From the NCBI RefSeq assembly GCF_016583795.1, contig NZ_NRRS01000029.1:1-45993 (forward strand): a stretch of DNA of 45,993 bases, read 5' to 3'. The notes under the pieces were generated by a model that worked only from the letters and a program-made list of their open reading frames with translations, searched no databases and was not told the DNA's origin. Shown piece by piece: positions 42,733-45,993 of this stretch. Positions within the stretch are counted from its first letter, which is position 1, and each line of letters begins with the position of its first letter. Source of the DNA: Rhabdochromatium marinum. Lineage in GTDB: Bacteria > Pseudomonadota > Gammaproteobacteria > Chromatiales > Chromatiaceae. Made by a program: the position numbers and the translations under genes.

Positions 42733-43097
42733 CCGACGGGGCATTGTGCTTCGCCTTGAATCGAACTCCAGACACTGTCGGAGCCCTTGCAGTAACCAGC
42801 ACATTTTGCACGGCATCGACGATCAGCACGAACTACCAGTCCTCGATTCTGTCTAGCCTCCCGGTCTGCTTTCAATACCGGTCACGTCTTCGCGGGTATG
42901 CAGACCAGCTTCGGCACGCTGCACATGCCACCGCAAAGCTGTCTCCTTGACGCCGTTTGTCCGCGCGCGCTCAATGAATCGCTCTCAGAAGCGCTCTTCG
43001 GCGCTAGTTGTGGTTGATCGAGTACCCGACATGTGGTAGCTTCCCAATTTAATATAGAGAGTGTTTGAATTGTACGCTGCAGGGCGTAGCGTTCAAG
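42733..43097. other. Gene-free spacer between integrase remnant and first attC-like site
   Basis: I see no gene in these 365 bases. In an integron this would hold the attI site and cassette promoter. It includes ATTCTGTCTAG at 42846-42856, identical to a segment of the attC-like palindrome at 43162-43172. AT-rich boxes near 43050 (AATTTAATATAGAG) could be a promoter towards the cassettes. Confidence 0.4.
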
Positions 43098-43185
43098 CTT
43101 TAACTAGACGAGCTAGACAGAATCGGTGCTAGGCAGAATCTGTCTAGCACACCTGACTGACATTCTGTCTAGTTAACTGTTAGAT
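43098..43185 (+). repeat. attC-like palindrome upstream of the first cassette gene
   Basis: An 88-base imperfect palindrome bounded by CTTTAAC (43098-43104) and GTTAGAT (43179-43185), near the RYYYAAC and GTTRRRY boxes of attC sites. The arms pair through CTAGACAGAAT (43113-43123) with ATTCTGTCTAG (43162-43172), and GTGCTAGGCAGA with TCTGTCTAGCAC (43127-43151). Extra unpaired bases lie on the 3' side, a known attC trait. The next start codon is 15 bases after the GTTAGAT box. Confidence 0.55.
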
Positions 43186-43199
43186 GAGTAAAGGCAATC

Positions 43200-43946
43200 A
43201 TGTCTAAGATGGAATTTATAATAAAATTAGTAAAGCTGATTAAGCCTGAGTTTTACAACAAGATTACACGATCTGTTGTTATTTCAGGTCTCGCGTTAAT
43301 CGGTACTCCTTTTTGGGAAGCTATCATTACCGCTATATTGGAAAAAGAGTTAAATCTTGATTTGGCGCCAGGCGGAAACGCCCCATGGGGATATGCGCTT
43401 GTAGTACTTGGATTGGCATATCACTTCATTACCAACTCTCTCACAAAATATATCGAATACAAGCAAAGTAATCTAAGGGAAAACAACGCAATACAACACG
43501 ATACATCTATATTCAAAAGGTCTCAAGACCTTTGGCCAGAAAACAATCAAAGATATTTTTTTGATGAGCTATTAACCGACCATTCTTACTGGACAAAAAA
43601 CGCAATACACCCCAGAAAATATATCGACTACCACATTTCGCCAGAAAACGAATTCATAAAGGATGAGATTCAAAATGCAGCAAATGAAATGATCAAACAA
43701 CTCGATGTGTTGCTTGATTGGATGTCGGTCAACTTCTGGGTTTTTCCCGATAAGCAAAAGAGTGGTGATAAGGGCTTAAGGCTATGTATGCACCCACATT
43801 GGAATATCGACAGGGGTGGCTATGGGGAGCCAGACAGCTTTGCCAAATATGATGAAGTAACTAATAAATTGTCTGCGTTAACACGAAGCTATAGAGATTC
43901 ATATAAAGCATATAGAAAGCTGGTTAAAAATGAATTATTCATCTAA
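43200..43946 (+). CDS. Integron-cassette-like gene for a membrane protein of unknown function
   Basis: A 248-residue protein, much more AT-rich than the surrounding genes. It has two membrane segments (SVVISGLALIGTPFWEAIIT near residue 26 and GYALVVLGLAYHFITNSLTK near 64) and a soluble C-terminal part rich in Lys, Asp and aromatic residues (RYFFDELLTDHSYWTKNAIH, DVLLDWMSVNFWVFPDKQ, LCMHPHWNIDRGG). I do not recognise a family. The start codon is 20 bases after the presumed crossover point in the upstream attC-like site and the TAA stop lies inside the ATCTAAC box of the next attC, the usual compact cassette layout. Its base composition indicates transfer. Confidence 0.8.
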   Translation: MSKMEFIIKLVKLIKPEFYNKITRSVVISGLALIGTPFWEAIITAILEKELNLDLAPGGNAPWGYALVVLGLAYHFITNSLTKYIEYKQSNLRENNAIQHDTSIFKRSQDLWPENNQRYFFDELLTDHSYWTKNAIHPRKYIDYHISPENEFIKDEIQNAANEMIKQLDVLLDWMSVNFWVFPDKQKSGDKGLRLCMHPHWNIDRGGYGEPDSFAKYDEVTNKLSALTRSYRDSYKAYRKLVKNELFI

Positions 43947-44027
43947 CAATCGCATTCACGCGGACAAAATAAAGCCGCGCCGCTTCGCTCTGCGACTTTA
44001 TTTTTCCGGTAATGCGGGCCGTTACGC
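43941..44027 (+). repeat. attC recombination site of the first cassette
   Basis: An 87-base imperfect palindrome bounded by ATCTAAC (43941-43947, a perfect RYYYAAC) and GTTACGC (44021-44027). The arms pair through CGCATT with AATGCG, then CGCGG with CCGG, and AAAATAAAG with CTTTATTTT, followed by CGC with GCG, around a GC-rich apex. The cassette gene stop codon overlaps the left box. These are the defining features of integron attC sites. Confidence 0.83.
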
Positions 44028-44045
44028 ATAAAGGAGAAATGGATT

Positions 44046-44435
44046 GTGGGACGACATCCTGTGGAAATTCAAATTGAAATAGCCGATAAAGCCATCGTCG
44101 CTGAAGATTTTGATGTGCTCATGGGTATTTATACTGATGACGCAGTTTTAGTTATTGAGCCTGGCCGTAATGCCATCGGGAAAAATGAAGTCCGTAAAGC
44201 GTTTGAAGCTATAGCTGTATATTTTAAAAATGGCCTGCAAGTTAAACAAAATGGTTTGGAAATCCTTGAGTCAGGAGATACAGCGCTTGTGCTAGCAAAT
44301 ACTGTAGTATCTGGTCCCGGTTTTCCTGCTACTGAACGTAAGGCCACATATGTATTCAATAAATCGGCTAGTGGTATCTGGCAGTGTTCTATCGACAATT
44401 CATATGGTCATGAGATTATCGGTAAAAATGCATAA
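44046..44435 (+). CDS. SnoaL/DUF4440-like cassette protein
   Basis: A 129-residue small alpha+beta-barrel protein resembling the SnoaL-like/DUF4440 (NTF2-like) family: VAEDFDVLMGIYTDDAVLVI at the start, then AIGKNEVRKAFEAI and GIWQCSIDNSYG at the end. Members include small isomerases, hydrolases and proteins of unknown role; no substrate can be named. It starts with GTG at 44046, 9 bases after AAGGAG (44031-44036); the ATG at 44039 opens only a 12-codon frame. It is AT-rich like the first cassette. Its TAA is followed at once by the 3' end of the inverted group II intron. Confidence 0.85.
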   Translation: MGRHPVEIQIEIADKAIVAEDFDVLMGIYTDDAVLVIEPGRNAIGKNEVRKAFEAIAVYFKNGLQVKQNGLEILESGDTALVLANTVVSGPGFPATERKATYVFNKSASGIWQCSIDNSYGHEIIGKNA

Positions 44436-44471
44436 TCGGGTAAGGACGGGTGTTTAGCCCGCTCTCCCCAC

Positions 44472-44503
44472 ACCACCTAGCATGCGGGTCCGCACTAGGC
44501 GGT
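44472..44503 (-). ncRNA. Group II intron domain V
   Basis: Reading leftward, a 32-nt hairpin: ACCGCCTAG pairs with CTAGGTGGT (9 bp, one G-U pair), then TGCG pairs with CGCA below a GACC tetraloop, with a two-base TG bulge on the 3' side. The stem sizes, 3' bulge and tetraloop match domain V. The lower stem contains C-G-C with the G in a G-U pair, the catalytic-triad variant known from class C introns, where most others have A-G-C. Confidence 0.75.
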
Positions 44504-44528
44504 TCACAAGAAGGGAGCACACGACGCT

Positions 44529-45559
44529 TTAGGCATACCCATGCGCTTTCATCCACTGATCGCGAATGCTGATCAAGCCCTGGCGTTTCAGCCAGTCATT
44601 GGTCATCCCGGTTTGCGTGCCCAGCGAGCGCGACAGATGCCAGTAGCTCTTGGAGCTCATGCCTGTCCAGATCGCGGTGCGCAACCGTGTCTCCAGAGCC
44701 CTCAGCTGGCGAATGCGATTGCGCACCCCGCGCCACTGTTTCCAGAAGCACATGCGGATGCGCCGTCGCAGCCAGTGATCCAGCTCGGGGATTGGTCGGT
44801 AATAGTCCGAGATGCCGAAGTACCCCATCCAACCACGGACGTATTCGAGAGTTTCTTGAGCCGGTATTCCATCGACACGCCCCAACTCCGGCCGGTCAAC
44901 TGGCGTAGCCGGTGTCGGAAGTCTTGATAGGCGCGCTCAGACCAACGCAGCTTCTTGCCCCGGAAGGTAAATTCCAGGAACTCGCAGTGATCGGTCTTGA
45001 CCACACGACTCTTGTGCGTGTTAACCACCAGCTTGAGCGTTCTGTTCAGATAGCGAGTCACGCTCGCCATCACCCGTTCGCCAGCGCGGTGGCTGCGCAC
45101 GAGGATCAGCAGGTCGTCGGCGTGGCGCACGAACCGGTGTCCCCGTCTCTCCAGCTCCTTGTCCAGATCATCCAACAGGATGTTGGCCAGCAACGGCGAC
45201 AGCAGCCCACCTTGCGGTGTTCCAATCTCCGTTGCTTCCAGGGTTTCTCCAACCAAGACACCCGCCCGCAAGTACGCGCCGATCAATGCCAGCAGCCGCT
45301 TGTCGCGCACCTTCCGACCCACACGGGCCATCAGAACGTCGTGCTGGACGTTGTCGAAGAATTTCGCCAAGTCCAGATCGACCGCAACGTGGTAACCTTC
45401 ACCAATGTAGGTCTGTACCTGCCTCAATGCTCCATGGGCCGAGCGTCCCGGCCGGAAGCCAAAGCTCGCATCCGAAAAACCCGGATCGAACATCGGCCCC
45501 AGAACTTGCGCGATGGCCTGCTGGATGACTCGATCCACGACCGTGGGAATCCCCAGCAA
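44529..45559 (-). pseudogene. Broken group II intron reverse transcriptase/maturase
   Basis: From 45559 leftward the frame reads LGIPTVVDRVIQQAIAQVL, FGFRPGRSAHGALRQV, FVRHADDLLILVRSHR and GTPQGGLLSPLLANILLDDL, i.e. reverse-transcriptase motifs 2-5. The active-site box is HADD instead of YADD. Near 44850 one base has been lost, and the maturase domain continues in the next frame (TLEYVRGWMGYFGISDYYRP, WLRRRIRMCFWKQWRGVRNR) to a stop at 44529. About 80 N-terminal residues before LGIPT are missing; upstream sequence is unrelated until a TGA near 45620. The enzyme is therefore probably inactive. Confidence 0.85.
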
Positions 45560-45874
45560 ACGTTCCCCATTGAATGGCAGCCTCCAACGCTGGCTACAAC
45601 AGGGTCCGCCAAGAGCGCTTCACCCGGTCGGGTGCGGTAGGATCAGTGAGACACCTGTGGCTCGCTCGTTGCCGAAGGTTCAGGCCTTCACCCTGTCCCA
45701 CCCATTAAGGTGGGCGTTTGGCTACTAGGCCGTCGGCTGACTTCTGTTCCATCACGCCAGGCGTTGCCGCAAGACGCGCTGCCCGAGTCACGGTAGGGTC
45801 CGGTGGCCATTCCAGCGCTTTCGCACTGGCCCTCAGTCCGACTCCCATGGCAACCACTGCCCCCTTAGGGATTG
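45560..45874 (-). other. Presumed intron 5' RNA region, no gene
   Basis: No convincing reading frame is seen. The stretch contains segments reminiscent of group II intron domain I-IV RNA, e.g. the leftward GATGGAACAGAAGTCAGCC and a hairpin CGCCCACC-TTAA-TGGGTGGG near 45700. The borders between the intron, any residual attC half and the adjacent insertion sequence cannot be placed. Confidence 0.4.
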
Positions 45875-45993
45875 TCACAAAATAAGTGTTCCATTTTGTG
45901 CTGGTGAAATAGTGTAATTCCAGTCGCCATGGAAGTCGTGTCGCTTGATGTTGACGGCAGCCAACTCAGCGGCAGTGACTTTTTGGCCGAGAG
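45875..45993 (-). CDS. C-terminal end of an ISAzo13-type transposase (partial)
   Basis: The window ends inside this gene. The last 38 residues are visible: LGQKVTAAELAAVNIKRHD, then FHGDWNYTISPAQNGTLIL and a TGA at 45875-45877. The VNIxRHDFHGDWNYTI stretch is characteristic of the C-terminus of ISAzo13-family (DDE) transposases. The terminal inverted repeat probably follows within the next few tens of bases but could not be defined. Confidence 0.7.
   Translation of the reverse strand, partial: LGQKVTAAELAAVNIKRHDFHGDWNYTISPAQNGTLIL

Larger units (their letters stand above)
44437..45826 (-). mobile_element. Degenerate group II intron, probably class C, inserted at a cassette attC
   Basis: A leftward intron with a recognisable reverse transcriptase and domain V. 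The 3' end (about 44437) follows the SnoaL stop codon by one or two bases, where the left box of the next attC would lie. The 5' end is uncertain; GTGCG (complement of 45822-45826) fits the GUGYG consensus. The total of about 1.4 kb is shorter than usual, and the N-terminal part of the enzyme is missing. Group IIC-attC introns typically lie inside attC sites in the opposite orientation to the cassettes, as here. Confidence 0.7.

Noticed and set aside
44529-45559. Reverse transcriptase as a retron, diversity-generating or phage-defence enzyme
   Set aside because: The maturase domain (GWMGYF, RRRIRMCFWKQWR), GTPQGG motif and adjacent domain V place it in a group II intron.

Overview
The window reads as the chromosome of a GC-rich gammaproteobacterium, probably a purple or other sulfur-oxidising member of the Chromatiales. 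The pointers are the ffh/ypjD gene pair, a hydrogenase-associated HupK-like protein, a TtpC/DUF3450-type TonB operon and large haemagglutinin-type exoproteins. This placement is inferred from gene content only.

Positions 1-7450 are mostly core genes: a frameshifted small exported protein, a DUF6279 lipoprotein, the GDP-mannose enzyme ManC, a conserved protein of unknown function, PurU, Ffh, a YpjD/CcsA-like membrane protein and tRNA-Thr(CGT) with its own terminator. A broken phage-type integrase fragment sits directly behind the tRNA, the scar of an old integration. From 7924 to 14005 a leftward set follows: HupK-like protein, an ATPase/nuclease-like protein lacking its Walker B region, a TerB-like protein with a zinc ribbon, and a P-type calcium ATPase.

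Positions 14327-22686 hold a rightward Ter stress-response cluster: two near-identical TerD proteins, an AIM24/TIGR00266 protein, a TerX/TerZ-type protein, a two-domain TerA and a TerB. These are interleaved with the enzymes of the predicted Ter biosynthetic module: a TRSP phosphoribosyltransferase, a HAD phosphatase, a StiP/PELOTA phosphoribosyltransferase-like protein and a CitE-like lyase. With the divergent calcium ATPase it looks like one metal/calcium-linked stress system that may make a nucleoside-like metabolite. An OmpA-like protein, a transmembrane Ser/Thr kinase and a heptad-repeat membrane protein follow.

Positions 26533-37131 carry three tandem giant exoproteins with two-partner-secretion N-terminal domains, shared N- and C-terminal blocks and diversified beta-helix middles. 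No TpsB pore gene is visible. They face a complete leftward energy-transduction operon (DUF3450, TtpC-like ExbB, ExbB, ExbD, TonB, TPR protein; 42317 to 37176).

The right end (42567-45993) is a mosaic of mobile DNA that I interpret as a decayed integron: a broken integron-type integrase N-terminus on the minus strand, then on the plus strand an attC-like palindrome, an AT-rich cassette gene of unknown function, a well-formed attC site and a SnoaL-like cassette gene. Where the next attC should start lies an inverted, broken group II intron of probable class C. The window ends inside an ISAzo13-type transposase.
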